Shown piece by piece: positions 29,865 through 43,500 of a DNA stretch of 64,000 nt. The position numbers were made by a program, and so were the translations under genes. Source of the DNA: Litomosoides sigmodontis (Eukaryota > Nematoda > Chromadorea > Rhabditida > Onchocercidae). The stretch is taken from assembly GCA_963070105.1 (NCBI GenBank), contig OY718806.1, positions 8,128,865 to 8,192,864 of the forward strand, given 5' to 3'. Position 1 is the first letter of the stretch; the number at the start of each line of letters is the position of its first letter. The notes below the pieces were generated by a model. That model saw nothing but the letters and a program-made list of their open reading frames with translations. It searched no databases and was not told the origin of the DNA.

Positions 29865-30048
29865 TCGGAAGTATTCGCGCTCGAAATGATCTGTGTGATT
29901 GCGACCTGAATTCAAGCGCAAAAGTCCAGAAGATGCAGTTGTCTATCGAAAGCTTTCGCTGGACTGTAATCACACTGTCTTTGTCTTACATCTGTTTGTT
30001 AGTAGATTCTACCTGATTTCATAACTTGATTTAATTCATACAAACTGA

Positions 30049-33000
30049 ATGGTACATACGTGTAACACCAAACTTACTCAAATTAGGCTTGAGACATACA
30101 TCACTGTTCTGATACGCTGTATCAACAATGATACACCTATCCGGAAGCGTTTTTCGGCTTCCGAAATTGTTGAGGTTTGTTCGTTTGATATTTTTTGCAG
30201 CGAAATATCACACCAGTATGAATCCTAAAATTATACATATAATTTATATTTTTTAGAATTTCCAATGTAAAAATTTTCAATCTAGATTCTACACTATGGA
30301 GCAGATTTATTCCTGGAGGAGCCAACTTTGATAGAACTTAATTTAACAGACGATGGTTTAATTGTAATTGGTAATTTACGTGGTTGCATTCATTCACTCC
30401 TACGAGTGTTTGATGAATTTGGATTACCTCCAATAAAACGCTATTTATTTCTTGGTCAGCTGCAAATTCCTTTGCTAATTTCAAATATCGTTGTAGAAAA
30501 GCATTTAACTCAATAATTACCGGAATAGTGAGCTTTCTTTTACCTACATTATTCTATCATCTATTAAGCCATGTACCGTATTAAAAAATTTTTAATCACT
30601 TCAATACAGTGATACAATCTAAGTAGGAAATTTGCTGATAATTTAAAAGTCATTAATACTGAAGAGGAAGAGAGAAGTGAAAAAGTCAACGGTAATTAAA
30701 GGGAAGAATGTATACAGGTTGCTATGTTGGTTGTGGAAAACAGCAAATCGAAATGGTTGTATTATTGACACTGATGAAGCTTCGATGGCCAGAGCATGTG
30801 ATTCTTTTGCGCAGTAGTCATGAAACAATGGAAGTGATAAATACTGATGAGGTACCATCAACAAGCCGTCAGCAACACTTTGCCGAAGTGGTAAAAATAA
30901 CCTCTTTTTTTCAATTTTCACATCTTTTTGTCAAAAATTATTGATGTCAATTGTTGCGCTTCTTCACTTAGTGATAAGTGTGACGACACCGATTGTCAAT
31001 CAGATTCAACACGACAGCACTGTCATCCTGTTATGTCATTACGATTGCATCTTTCATTTATACAAAAATACTTGGTCGTTCTTGCATGCACGGAAGCATT
31101 TTACGTGTAGCCAATCGATTTCTCAACTTCAAATCTCACTGCTATCAGCTAATCTAATGCAGTTGCTCTTCTAATCTACAGAAAATTATTGATATGATTT
31201 TAGATTTTAAATTTATACTAATTCAGTGTCAGTCCCAATTTCCTTCACAGGCAAATATGTATCTCCTGTTCAATCAGATGTTCGACGTTATGCCCATTGC
31301 AGCGATTCTTTCAAGTTAGATATTTTAAAAACATATATGCATTTAATCATTAAATTAAGGGTGTTGCAAAAGATTTTTTTTTTTTGTTCTTAACTGACAT
31401 CCATTTAAGTGATGTTACTGTAGAAGGTTCTATTACTCACTAGTTCTATCACTCACTGCTATCAATATTTTAGAGCATTATTTATGCTGCAGCGGTGGTG
31501 TAAGTCAATGGATGACCTGCCTTGATAATATTCGTGACATTCCTCGACCTATCTATGCAAAGAAAATAAAATTTTTGGAGGCATGTTTGGTGGCAGATAT
31601 CCTTCATGCTCAACCAAATAATTCAATGAAAAAGTACTGTTTAAGCTTTTTTTCTAGTAAGATATCAAAGCTTAGATATGGCTGAAATTATCAGTTAAAT
31701 AGCAGTTTTGTGACGAAAAGAAAACTGCAACCACTTCAGAACATTTGAACCCTCAAGTACAGGCATAAGCTATATGTTCAACAAGCGTGGTCTTCAATTG
31801 GTGTTGAGAGCACTGAAATTAAAAGCTTTAATAAGAAATGGTGAGAAAAGTTATGGCCATGTGCCTGATGCATTTCGAATTGGTGTGATTCGGAATTTCG
31901 ATGATGATACTTGTTACACTGTTATCAGCACACCAAATCCACATGTTAGCTCTTGTAAGTTATCCATATTCTTTTTCTCTTCAAAAAATTTCTGCTACTT
32001 GTAAAACAGTTTCCAGTCAAATTAATTATTGTAAAATTAATTATTGTGTTAAATTTAGGTTCAACTATACATCTCGTTTGTAGCTATAAGTGTCACGCAA
32101 TTGAAGAAGTATATCAACCGGAGGATCGTGCAACTACATTGATGGCAATTTGTTATCGAATTATGAGTCGATTAAGAAAAAGTTTTGATGCGAATTTCAT
32201 AGAAAGATCAAGGCTTGAAGTTTGCAACTGGTGTGCGAATGTTCCACCCAGTTATTTCGATATAAGGTCTCTAGAATTTTCCCACTGAATAAAATTCCTT
32301 AAATTTGAAGTCTATTTTTTATTCAATTGGCACTACTGATTGGCGAAGCTCACGATTTTAAAACATCCTAGATTTTACTTGCACAAAATCAATGAGTATT
32401 TCGAGATCATCCAAAAACTGCAATTAACTAGTGGAAAATTTGTGAGCCATCATTTCTTTAGACTTTATTTTAAAACTTTAGCTCAACATTTCGTGGATTT
32501 TTTGTTTAAGCAATGAATTTATTGATAAATAAATAATTATACTTTAAGGGCTCGTTTTTATACGCATCGTGATATGGATGCTTGGATAAAGAGGTTTACA
32601 TATAACTGGGCACAAGCTGATGAAATTTTTCAATTGAATGATAAGTTACATGAATCTAATCCAGCTAATCCGTCCCACGAGGGAAGACGAATTCGACGAA
32701 GTGCTGAACTGTTTCCTTCTTTTTACGATTTACGATTTTTAGAAGGTGGTAATTTCAGCAGAGGTGGCACTTTTCGGGTGCTTATCGATGATGATAACGA
32801 TGAGCATCAACAGTTCATGAAGACAGTCAGTTTTCAATTCCAAATCTTAATGTTTCTATGCTATCATAATTTTTTTGCTGCCTAATTTGTTAAAATTGCT
32901 TTTTGTCTCTCTTTCTTCTGGTTCTTCTGATTCGTTTGCTAAATTGCATTACTACATCATTAGATCAATTCATGCCTCTCAATTGTTTCAAAATTCCTAA

Positions 33001-33348
33001 ATGAAATGAAATGTTGATAATTGTCCTCATAGCAGATCTATCCGCATTCACATCACCTTTTTCACCCAGAACCATTTTCAACGTACGACTCACGAGTACT
33101 GGATGTCGACATGACAGAAAGCATTGATTTATTGGAGGAAGAAGGACGAATAGCACAAATACCATGTGTGAAAGCATTTTTGGACTGTTTATTTTGCTGT
33201 TTTGCAGACTTTGAGGTAAATTTCCGCTGATGTATTATCATTGATTTCGCACTTTGTTAATGCCATAATTTGTTCGGGAAATGTTATTTCTTGCTTTCAG
33301 TCGAGACTGAGAGAAATAGACGACGAAGACGAAGGTGTAGAATTCTGA
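30049..33348 (+). CDS. PPP-family (PP1-like) pseudophosphatase with long C-terminal extension
   Basis: Ten phase-consistent exons (30049-30174, 30286-30454, 30718-30890, 31251-31314, 31474-31633, 31740-31954, 32059-32266, 32549-32825, 33033-33215, 33301-33348) give 540 residues without a break. Residues about 30-290 follow the PP1 core: EPTLIELN, VIGNLRGCIHSLLRVF, RYLFLGCYVGCGK, VILLRSSHE, VMPIAAIL, LCCSGGVS, TVISTPNP. The metal-binding motifs are changed: GDxHG is GNLRG, GDxxDRG is GCYVGCG, GNHE is SSHE, HGG is SGG, and the late RAH and DRG motifs are absent. It therefore should not hydrolyse phosphate by the PPP mechanism. The last 230 or so residues (CNWCANVPPSYFDI, RRIRRSAELFPSFYDLRF, acidic C-terminus EIDDEDEGVEF) match nothing I know. 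Open frame and normal splice sites argue against a decayed pseudogene. Start: ATG directly after an in-frame stop; an upstream exon is possible. Confidence 0.85.
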
Positions 33349-34663
33349 AAGGATGTGAAACACTTTCAGTTATATTTATCCCACACACCAATTACGTGAA
33401 AGTCACATGTTAATAATCGACATGGCGAAGAAGCTCCGAAATAGTCACAAAAATTTGCATATTTGTTGTATGAGTGCAATGATGCAATGTTTGAGTGTAT
33501 CCTATCCATTCACATCAGTGTCATTGTTGCCTTGTTTTCTTCCGTGTGCGGTGGTCTGCTCGTTGCTTTATCTCCGTATACTTTATTTGACTATTGTAGT
33601 GGAATGAATTGCTATTTTTGGATGGAGTAATTCGCAAATTTATCGTGGATTTCAGTCACTAAAGGAAAATAGTTTATTTTACCTTTTAAAATGACCTTTT
33701 TGCGATTTAAAAAATAGTAGTTAACGCTTGGTTTGTTAGAGTGATTATTAAAATGAAGACTCGAACCTTTCCAAAAACTCTTTCTTAGTGATTTGAAAGT
33801 TAATAAGAAAAATGATTTCCACCGTTATTATCGATTGCTAATTTATTAATGTTATAATTCATCTGAAAAATCATATTTGTTACTTTCAAAGCAACAAATC
33901 ATTCTGAAATAGTCACAAAAAATCAATTAGGGTTATAATTAATCTTTTAATTCTTTCACATTTGCGAAAGCCTCCTTTTTCAGCTACTTGGTAGCATCAT
34001 TGATAGTTATGAAATACATAACAGATCTATGAAGAATAGTTAAGATAAATAATGCACGGGAAGTTTTTCCTTAATTCGAGCTTAATGAAGGTAACAGATT
34101 GCTCTAACATTTTCTAATGTACAAAATCATCGGGCAATTCCACAGCGGTGAGTTCAAACGATCTTCATTTCAATGTTCTAGTTACTGAACATTGTGCTCA
34201 TCGTATCACATCTGTAGCAGTAAGTTGATCTATCTGTAAATGACACTTCAAATTCGGTCTTAAATTTTTGAAATATTTGATTGTAATTTAAGCTTATTTA
34301 AAATTTCAGCTATCAATCGTAAGTTTGAAAACAGCGTCCACACACAACAGCCAATTATCGCTGGTTATAAGTGCGATTCAGTAGCAATTGTTTGAAGTGA
34401 TACAAGTTCCTCACGTTTGAACAATTAATTCACTTAAGTGCGTACGTACGCAAATAGCTAATCTGTAAAGCCGCGTTAAATCCAGTTTTGCCGCCCTTTG
34501 AACTTGGAACTATTGCTGCTGTCGGTGTGGTTGATTTGGTGAGGGGTGGGGTCGCTTTGGGTTACCGTTAGAGAGGGAGAGGGTAGGAATAGGTGGGCTG
34601 GCTTTCAGTTTGGTTTTTCTTCATTGTTTTTGTGTGAAAATTGACTGTGATGGTATTTTAGAG
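33349..34663. other. Intergenic gap before TDP1
   Basis: AT-rich with no recognisable exon. A G-rich patch at about 34540-34590 lies just upstream of the TDP1 start and could be part of its promoter. Confidence 0.5.
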
Positions 34664-37603
34664 ATGAAGCGGGGTGTGGCTGAGACGTTGGGATGTGCGG
34701 GTGAAGAATCTAGTGATCATAGATCGGAAGGGAAACGTGTGAGACAAAATCGCTTGACAGATAGACTGTATTTCAATAAGGTTAGTTTTAAGTTATCACA
34801 TGGTTGTATCGGAAGTGTTTACTTACGTTAGTTCTCTCAGCCTTCAAATTTTTAGCGTCGAACGCCTTTGAAACGTGTTGTCAGCAGGGGGCTTCCGTCA
34901 AAAAAAAGTTATTCGCAGTTGCAGGTAATAGAAAGAGTGGATGGGAGAAGAAGGATTGAAGGAGAGGAAGGGGAGGAGATAAGGGGAAGGCGTTGACTTT
35001 GTTATACAGCATATCTTTTGTTCCGTGTGTGATTGTTGAGTTGTTGTCGTCATCGTTTGTTTTCAGGTTGTGGGTCTGGACGAGCGGCATAATGCCAATG
35101 CTTTTTCGTTTGCGGAATTACTGGAACTTATCTCGCCCGTGGCGTCAATCCATTTCAATTTCATGGTCGACTTGCGCTGGCTACTTTCGTAAGTACTTTA
35201 CTTTAATCGTAGCAATGCTGAGAGTACTACGGCTTTTCCTCCTTGATGAGAGAGTTAAGCAGCTATTTTCAACATTTATGTAATTTATGTTTATCTTTTT
35301 GCTTACATTGAAAATCTATTGCATAGACGTTGCTGGTTTTGTTCTTTTTATATTGATATTTAGGGCTAATGCGAATTTTAGTTTCAAATTTGCCGGGCGC
35401 TACACACTAAACGGAATCTGGCTTGTTTCATATATGGTTTTACTTATTTTGTTAATTTTTTATAATACTTATTTTTTATCGTTCTATTAGCTAATAAAGT
35501 TATAAATTTACATTTGAAAAAGGATTTGAACCATATTCACCTTATAATAACTTTTCAAGATGACGAAAGAACACATACACTGTTGCTAATGTTTACTACT
35601 CGAATTGAGAAAATTTGTAATATACTCCCATTAGCGTTAAAAATTTTTAACTTCTGTTTGCTTTTTATAAATGTGATGTTATTTACAGCCAGTATCCGGG
35701 TCGATTACGACAAGGACCAATTACATTAATTGTGGGCGAAAGAATGGGAACCGATGTTGCAATGACAAGAACTGCAGTTAAACAGTGTAGAGTAAATAAC
35801 GTTAATGTTGGGCGAGCACGCTTAATTATACCGTTCGGAACACATCATTCCAAAATTTCGATTTTTGAAAGCAATAGTGAAAGAGTGCATGTTGTCATTG
35901 CAACTGCTAATTTGTTGGAAAACGATTGGAACTGGAAAACTCAAGCATTCTATCACTGTAGTGGAGTTGAAGTTAGTATATACTTTTTTACGTGTTGCAT
36001 CATGTTCCAGCTATCTTCCAGAAAATGGGGAGAAAATGAGCAAAAAGAAACAGTTTGGTAGACGGTGTTTCAACTTTCAAAAACGATCCACATTATATGT
36101 TTTGTTTGAGGTCTTCTTTTACCATCTTAGTGATGTTTGAGGTTTACAATCGGGACTGTTGCAAATGCTTTCATGTGTGGAAGTTTTCAGCTATCCGCCG
36201 ATAACATTATGGACGAGAATGAACCGAGTTTCCGGAATGACTTAGTGAGATACTTAAACGAGTATAAAACAAGTCAAGATTGGGATCTTATCGAACACTG
36301 GCGAGATCGTGTTGCTAACATTGACTTTTCTCATGTCAAAGCAAGAGTTATTTACTCTGTACCAGGAACTCATAAAGGTCATCCTTTTCATTTCAATTTT
36401 TGAATCATGCATTTGTATATATCCATACGTGTTAAGTATTTGGTCGTGTTACAAAAATCTGTCAAAGTCTTAATGTGCGGAATGGTAGGTCAAAATGGTA
36501 TGGGAGTTTTGACAACTTGGGATATTATGAAAAATTATCTCTGTTGTTATGCAAGATTCAAACGGTTTAAAAAAGCCAGTTGATGTTGCTGGTAATTTAA
36601 GGCGACGAGGTGGAAGATAAATATCCAGTGAAGGATATGAGACTGTCGTATATGAGGCTCACTCTTTTTCGCGATTTTAATGGTTTTTTTATTGATTCGG
36701 AGGTATTGCTTATAAAGATTGAATTTCAGGGGTTCAATTGACGAAATATGGTCATCCAAGACTGCGTGTAGTATTAAAAGAATTGTTTGGTGATGCAGGC
36801 ATGGATGGTTTTACTTACCATGCTCAATTTAGTTCATTTGGTAGTCTTGGAGCAGAACCGGAGTATTGGCTTACAGGGCAGTTTTTGAACAGTCTTTCCG
36901 GTGGAGCGGAAACAGGTTCGTTTCAAATAGCAGAATTTTAATAGCTGGATTTTCTTGATTCTTGAAAATTAAACTTTTCTTATGAAATTTTATGATTTTA
37001 TAGATGGCGAACACTTGCGAATTATCTATCCATGCGTAGAAGACGTTCGCACTTCTAATGAAGGGTACGAAGCAGGTGGCTCATTTCCTTACAGTAATAG
37101 TGTAGCAGTAAAACAGCCATATTTGTTTGATTTCATGTACAAGTGGCGCAGTGATCATTTGGGGCGTTCTCATGCTATGCCACACATTAAGACATATGCA
37201 GCTTTTGCCAAGAACTCTCTAAAGCCATTATGGTTGCTTGTTACAAGCGCCAATCTTTCTAAGGTACTGCTCAATTCCGTTTACTCGCTATTTTCATCTA
37301 AAAAACGAAAAAAATGTAATATCGGCATTCAATCGACGAAACCATGTGAACGATACAATAAGCTAAAGCATTTTTACAATTCGCATTATATAATTTTTTC
37401 AGGCGGCTTGGGGCGATTACCAATTAAAAAAAGCACAATTAACTATTCGATCCTATGAATTTGGCTTGCTCTTCACTGATCCTGAATCCTTGGATATGTT
37501 GCCGTATGATTTACCGTTGACAAAGTACGATGATAACGACCGTGTATGGATAGTAGATAGAACATACCGGAAACCAGACGTATTGCACAAAACATGGCCG
37601 TAA
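34664..37603 (+). CDS. TDP1: Tyrosyl-DNA phosphodiesterase 1
   Basis: Cleaves the bond between a topoisomerase I active-site tyrosine and a DNA 3' phosphate; nuclear repair enzyme of the phospholipase D superfamily. Eight phase-consistent exons: 34664-34780, 34856-34924, 35067-35188, 35689-35971, 36191-36377, 36730-36915, 37004-37263, 37403-37603; 474 residues. A short basic N-terminus precedes the catalytic region. First HKN site: GTHHSKISIFE followed by VIATANLLENDWNWKTQ (His and Lys spaced HxK, Asn in TANL). Second: MPHIKTYAAF then LVTSANLSKAAWG, split across the last two exons. The C-terminus PYDLPLTKYDDNDRVW ending in TWP is like other TDP1 proteins. The ATG sits two bases after TATTTTAG, a likely trans-splice acceptor. 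Shorter than human TDP1 because the disordered N-terminus is reduced. Confidence 0.94.
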
Positions 37604-39032
37604 GTTATTTAAGCTAATATTATTTCATTACAGTGTTATTGAACCGCCATATTTCGCAAGCAGAACTAACTGACATCAATATCAAACTTGGATTTTTAAG
37701 CATTTTTGTTGTATTTTGTGATTTTTGTTTCTGTCTGCGTTGTAGACCAGAAGTTTACTATTTTAAAATCAAGAATTAAGAGATGAAATATTTAATGAAT
37801 ATTAATCTTGACGATAATTAGAAAGAACTGTGTAAACGGTACAAAATCAAAACCATACTTTATCATTTACAAACCGTACATTATATATATATGCATTTAC
37901 ATTTTCGAAAGGCTCAGTAATTATTAGGAAAGCTGATTATTTGTCACATTGAATTTACTTTGCTATCTCTAAAGGGTAATGACACAACCCTTTGTCTCTT
38001 ATGGAAGTGATGGAAAGAATGGATTTAAATAAGATCTCTGTTGAGAGTTGATTGAGATGGGGGATGTTAATACTCAATGGAATATACACATTTTAAAAAG
38101 TTCTGAGTTAACTATCAATTACGATAAAGCCATAGTATTGAGCTAATGTACACTAGTAGATAGGTTGTAACACCTAGCACTACAAGTTATTTCTCGAATT
38201 GTGGTCGTTTATGATGCACGGTTTGACCACTGTTGGAAGGATGGGTAACGGTGAGTTATGGAAAATTCTGGTGATTGTTAAAAAAAATAGTAGTAGTATA
38301 TGAAATTGTGATTATGATTATTATGATTGATATATTCAATGTAGAGAAATGCATGAATTATTCCAATATCCCTTGTAATATGTCAGTGTACACCTGTGAA
38401 TAAATTCATATTATTTTCCTAAATATTTTACGAATAAATTATTTCTGTTTGCTTATTCAATCCTGATTATTGTGATATCAACATATTATCTTTCAAGGTA
38501 TAGAAAAAATTAATACTTCAGGTGAAGTAGAATGATAGATGTAGCATGTCAAAAATTTTTGTTTACGTGGAGGAATGGTGCTGTGGGAAATGTGGTGATG
38601 AGGTACCACCTGAATTGTAAAATCAGCTCAGAACTACGTTACCTAAATATGGCTCGGGAATTTATATTATGTGGAATTTTTATGAGATTTAGAATGTTTT
38701 ATTGATTACCTAAACTATTAAGATTACTGTAGCTGACCTGTTATTTCATGCTTGTGTTTATTTTAATGATGCACATTTGATTCAGAGGGCCAGGTTTTTA
38801 GATATTATGATGAAATGATATGAGAGATTAGTTTGAATGTTTAAGCTTAGTTCGACATTATATAGTATAGAACATTTAACTGTTCTCTACTGCTGTCTGT
38901 AGTGTCCTGTTTTTTCAGAAGATTTGGCAAAAATGTTGTTTGTAGTTGTTATGAAGGGAAACTTGGAAATATGACTGAATTAAGGAGCACATATTGATCT
39001 TTCCTGAAAGAAATTGTTTCATATGTTGCAGT
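37604..39032. other. Intergenic gap between TDP1 and SENP8-like gene
   Basis: No exon or RNA gene seen. AT-rich sequence with several possible poly-A signals (AATAAA-like at about 38400-38440). Confidence 0.5.
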
Positions 39033-40156
39033 ATGGCGAAATCGGGGAGGTGTGTCCTGTCGTTTGGTGATACTGTACTATACGAGGCTGATCTGCGAGC
39101 ATTGGAAACTGGACGATGGCTTAGTGATCCCGTTATTTCGTTCGCATTCGAATATCTTCACAAGAGAACGTTGGATGAGACAAAGAAAAGCAAAGTATGT
39201 TTGGTAGCAGTCATTCTTACTCGTAAAAAAAAAGACTGTGCTGAAGTCAATTTCAAGTCGTTAAAATTGAAAGAAATGTTTCAGCACAAATGATTCACTG
39301 TGGTTGTTACTAATTATGGTTGTAGAGAGTAGCGAGTTTTATGTGCCAATATAAGCCGATGCATCGCCAGAAGAAGCGCGATCACGATACACAAAAGAGG
39401 GAATTAGTATTAATTTCAGATTGCCTTTGTAAATGCAGCAATATGTCAACTAATTAAATTAACTACACCAAATGAAGTGGTAGAGCTTCTCGATGATCTT
39501 GAACTCAAAAAAAAAGAGCATGTTATTTTCGTTGTGAATGATCATGACGATCCGTCAAGCAGCGGTGGAAGTCACTGGTCATTGCTTATATGTCGCCAGC
39601 ATCTCCGACCTCACTTCCTGATCATCGATAGCGCGCAGATGCCTATGTCAGCGAATCTAAAGCCGACAGATAAGGTATGTGTCTCTTGAAACTGTAAAGA
39701 AGGCTTCTGAAAACATCAAATTTATAGAGGAACAGTAAAACATTGTCAATGAGAAAAGAAAAGTAAAACATTGTTCACGAAATTCTACTAAGTGCCAACT
39801 AATTTTAGATTAAATGTACCACTATCCATAAAAGAATTGATATTGCAGAGTCAGCAGAAAGGCAAAATGTTCATGTTACAGCCTGCCTGAGAAGGATCGA
39901 AAACTTTTTAATATTGTTGGATATTTGGCAAGCTTTGATTTTTATCGAAATGTTATATGGTCTTTCGTTCTTTAGATGATTCAAACATTGGCGAAGTATT
40001 TCGAGCTTCCAGCAGATGCACGAATTGAAGAAGCGACAAAGCAATTTAATGGCATGGACTGTGGGATGTTTGTTATTGAATTCACTCGACACTATATTGA
40101 GGTTTGTTGAGAAGTTCTATGATTTTGCAATCAGTCAGGTTTCTCATATTTGAAAA

Positions 40157-40226
<70 letters not shown>

Positions 40227-40563
40227 CATTCGTTTAACAGATGGTTTGATCACTGTAATAGAAAAGTAGTTAAATATCGTCCAGTATACCATGAAACATT
40301 GCTGATGGTGTCTTCTGGCACCAGATTAGCCTGAATTAGAATTAAAGCCCGAATTAAGTTCATGTTCAATGTGCTACACAGCGTTATTTTACGTATTTGC
40401 TGGTAATTTTTTCATTCAAACACATTTTGAGTTATAGCTGCACAATTTGTAGAGTTTGAAGCGGGATGAATTTACTGTTGATTTCACACAAGTGGATGCA
40501 AACAATGTTAAGAGACAGCGGAAAGTGTGGGGATCATTGATTCGTTCACTGGCCGAGGAATAG
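39033..40563 (+). CDS. SENP8: SENP8/DEN1-type NEDD8-specific Ulp1-fold cysteine protease
   Basis: Processes the NEDD8 precursor and removes NEDD8 from non-cullin substrates. Four exons (39033-39194, 39420-39674, 39976-40101, 40453-40563), all phase 0, give 217 residues, close to the usual size of about 212. Catalytic triad: His in GGSHWSLLIC, Asp in FLIIDSAQM, Cys in NGMDCGMFVIE, with the oxyanion Gln six residues before the Cys. The N-terminal WLSDPVISFAFEYL matches the substrate-groove segment of SENP8 and differs from the SUMO proteases. Small single-domain size also favours SENP8 over SENP1/6 types; assignment to NEDD8 is by family resemblance. The ATG follows TTGCAGT, a plausible trans-splice acceptor. 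The third intron holds a (TA)n tract. Confidence 0.9.
40160..40225. repeat. (TA)33 microsatellite in SENP8-like intron 3
   Basis: 66 bp of uninterrupted TA dinucleotides between exons 3 and 4. Confidence 0.96.
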
Positions 40564-43500
40564 TATGGAAATTTCTGGGGTGTTATCCATCGTGTCTCAC
40601 TACACTTTCCTGTATCTTATTTTTTGCTATAGTAATAGCAGCTAACCGGAGTGACTGTCCAACTTTTTTATTTCTCACTTCACTGTGCCTTTTATTTTCA
40701 TGTTTCCTTTTCATCTCATTCGTTATCCTACTAGAAAAATGTTGTCTCTGATCGTAAAGACCATTATTTCTTTTAGGCATTTAACCTCATTTGTTTTCTA
40801 ATAATGCTCTGTAATATGCAGTGAAGTTCAAGCACTGTGAAATAATGTCTTTCTTTTTGAGGATGCAATTATCTCCTCAGAAATGCTGCTCACAGGTCTT
40901 TGCAATGTCTCCTCTCTTCATTATGCATGCACTGTAGTGTTTACTTAGCTCTGTTATCATTTTTTCCCCACTTGCGAAGTGGTTTATGATACGAATGACC
41001 GTTCTTCTCATCATACTCCGCTGCTGGATGTTAAATAAGGGGGTTTTTACACTTATTATCAACCCATGACTTATTCTTGTCTGAAAAGAAACGATTATAA
41101 TGCTAACAAACCTTAACTTTTAACATATGATTTTTTTTTATACGTAGGATTTGTTTTGTTTAGTTTTGTTTATCAGTTGTTTGTTGTTGGTTTTTTTGTA
41201 AGTATTTGTTAACCCTTTTTATGAGATATTGATTAACATCGGGTTTATTGTTTTTTTAGCGATTTTTTTTTCGCTTAAAATTTACTAACTGTTTCTTCAC
41301 GTATCTGGTTCAAGTGTTATCTTTAGAAAAAATGTGAAACTTAAACGGAGATGGAAAGGAAGAGAGCAGGTTCTAATGATTTTCTAATTAAGATCAAATT
41401 TTCAGCGAAAGAAATTGCTTATCAGGAAAGCTAATATTTGTTGTTTATGGTTTACTAGCAGATTTGTTGAATATAGGTAAGGAATACAATTATAGTTTTA
41501 TGATTACAGCTGGTTGCAGAAGAAGTCTACGAAAATTCTTGAATACAGCAAGCAACCAGCAAGTAGTCTATTTGTTGCTTAATGTATTGCGTATCCAACA
41601 GTATGATCTCTATTTATTTGGTTTTTGCAAGTAAAGCATTTTTTTTTTGGACTCTTTTGTGACGAAGAAAACATTCCTTTATTCTTCCATGGAAGAGAAC
41701 TGCTGTTTTATCTCGTTGTGTGGTCCGAGATTGTTTGCAATGATATCAGATGAGTTTCTTTCTCTTGAATTAGATGAGCTTAATATCGATCGATTACTGT
41801 TTATTCAGTGGATTCATAGGTATGAAATCGTCTAGAGTCGCTTTTATGATGCGAGGACTGTCGAAGGATTCTGAGTGATAAGTTGGTCGATTATGTCTAT
41901 TGCTTAGTTTCAGCAGCCCTTCTATGTATTTCTAGATAATTAAATTGCCTTACTTGATTTTTTAAGACTGCGGAATATTTCCTAAGCGTTTCAGTTTGTC
42001 TTTTTTGCTGCATGCCGTGAGGTCTGTGTCAAGATTGTTTGACGAATAATTCTCTTATTTGCATTGTTTATAAGGGGTATGTTACAGCGATATTTCGTTG
42101 TTGGCGAAGTTGAAAGGCAGGATAAAGAAATATGGATTAATAGTGCATTAAAATTAAAGTGGATAAATGTGAAACATGGGTAATTTTTTCAGGAGTTAGT
42201 GGGTTTGAGCAAGCAGTGATCTTGTTGAGCAGTAGTTAGATTGTCCGAAAGTCGATTTAATATCTGTGAATGTTCTAAATTAGGAACTGATTCGGTTCAC
42301 TTATCGTGTAGTTTGTACTGCCCCAGATTTCATTAAACGCATCAGCTTCATCTTGAAATGTTAGAGTTGGGTTGAATTTTTTGGGCAGTTGCTTTGTTCT
42401 TTTAAAATTTTTATGCTTGTAAATTTCAGAATTTTTATTACCTCACGGTATGTGCACCCCGTTTTGTGGAAGTCACCGTTCTTGCATATTTTGACCTCTT
42501 CTAGGTTGTAGTATTTCAAAGAACGATGGTGGTATTGGACAGTTAGTAGTGCTATTATTATATGTTACTGTTGCTTAATTACCGTAAGCCACTATTTCTT
42601 AGATACATTAAACCGTATTGTGGATGTTAAAACAAGATCTTAAACTTCACTTCAGATTCTTAATGGGTATAATTTGTCCGTAGTACACTACAAGAATTTT
42701 GTGTAAATTTTACAGAAAATTTTTCACAGAAAACAAATTTAGCAGAAAGCAAATTTACATTTCGTTGGAAGACGTAGGTACTGAGAACGTGATTTCGGGC
42801 TATCATTTAAGCTTTTGAAGATGTGGCATTCGAGGATACTTATGTACTATTTTACTTCATGGCAAACATTTCGAATTGGAGTTAATTTAAAAATTCTGGA
42901 AGATGTCACAAGAAGTCAAAGAGTCAAAAGTCATTGTTTAATCGTTTCCATCTCTCGGATGTACTCGAAACAGCCATTAAGTAAGTTGTAATTTTAAACT
43001 GAGTGTGGTTACGGACTACTGATAGAGTCAAATAAATATTCCTGCTAATCATCTCAAGCATAAAAACAAAAAAGGGAACTTGCAAATTTCATCATGCGTA
43101 ATCTTCAATTTCTTTTAACATGACGGCAATGGAATACTAATTTCTATCTTTGATTGCTATCAATCATGTTGCGAAAGTGCTGGTGTAACAATGACTATTT
43201 TACTGCTGTCAATTACTTGTTTGCGATTAGTGGAAAGGAAGAAATCTGAGGATGGGTACACTTTTTCTAATTTCGATAGAAGACAATTTTATAATTTCGC
43301 TATTCTTGCACTTTTCTTTCCTTTTATTATACTTTTTTTACAGTTTTGGAATGATTTTGAGCATTAATAGGGCAAATATTTTGTTCAAATAAAACGGCAG
43401 ATGCACATTGTACATTTGAACTCGTGTTTTTTTACCCAAAAGTTCATTTCTGAAAATTAGTCATCTCAAAAGTTGTCTCTTAAATATTAGCCGAAAATTT

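Noticed and set aside
30049..33348. Interpretation of the PPP-like locus as a decayed pseudogene
   Set aside because: Ten exons with canonical borders join in one frame with no stop or frameshift, and structural motifs remain while only catalytic ones changed.
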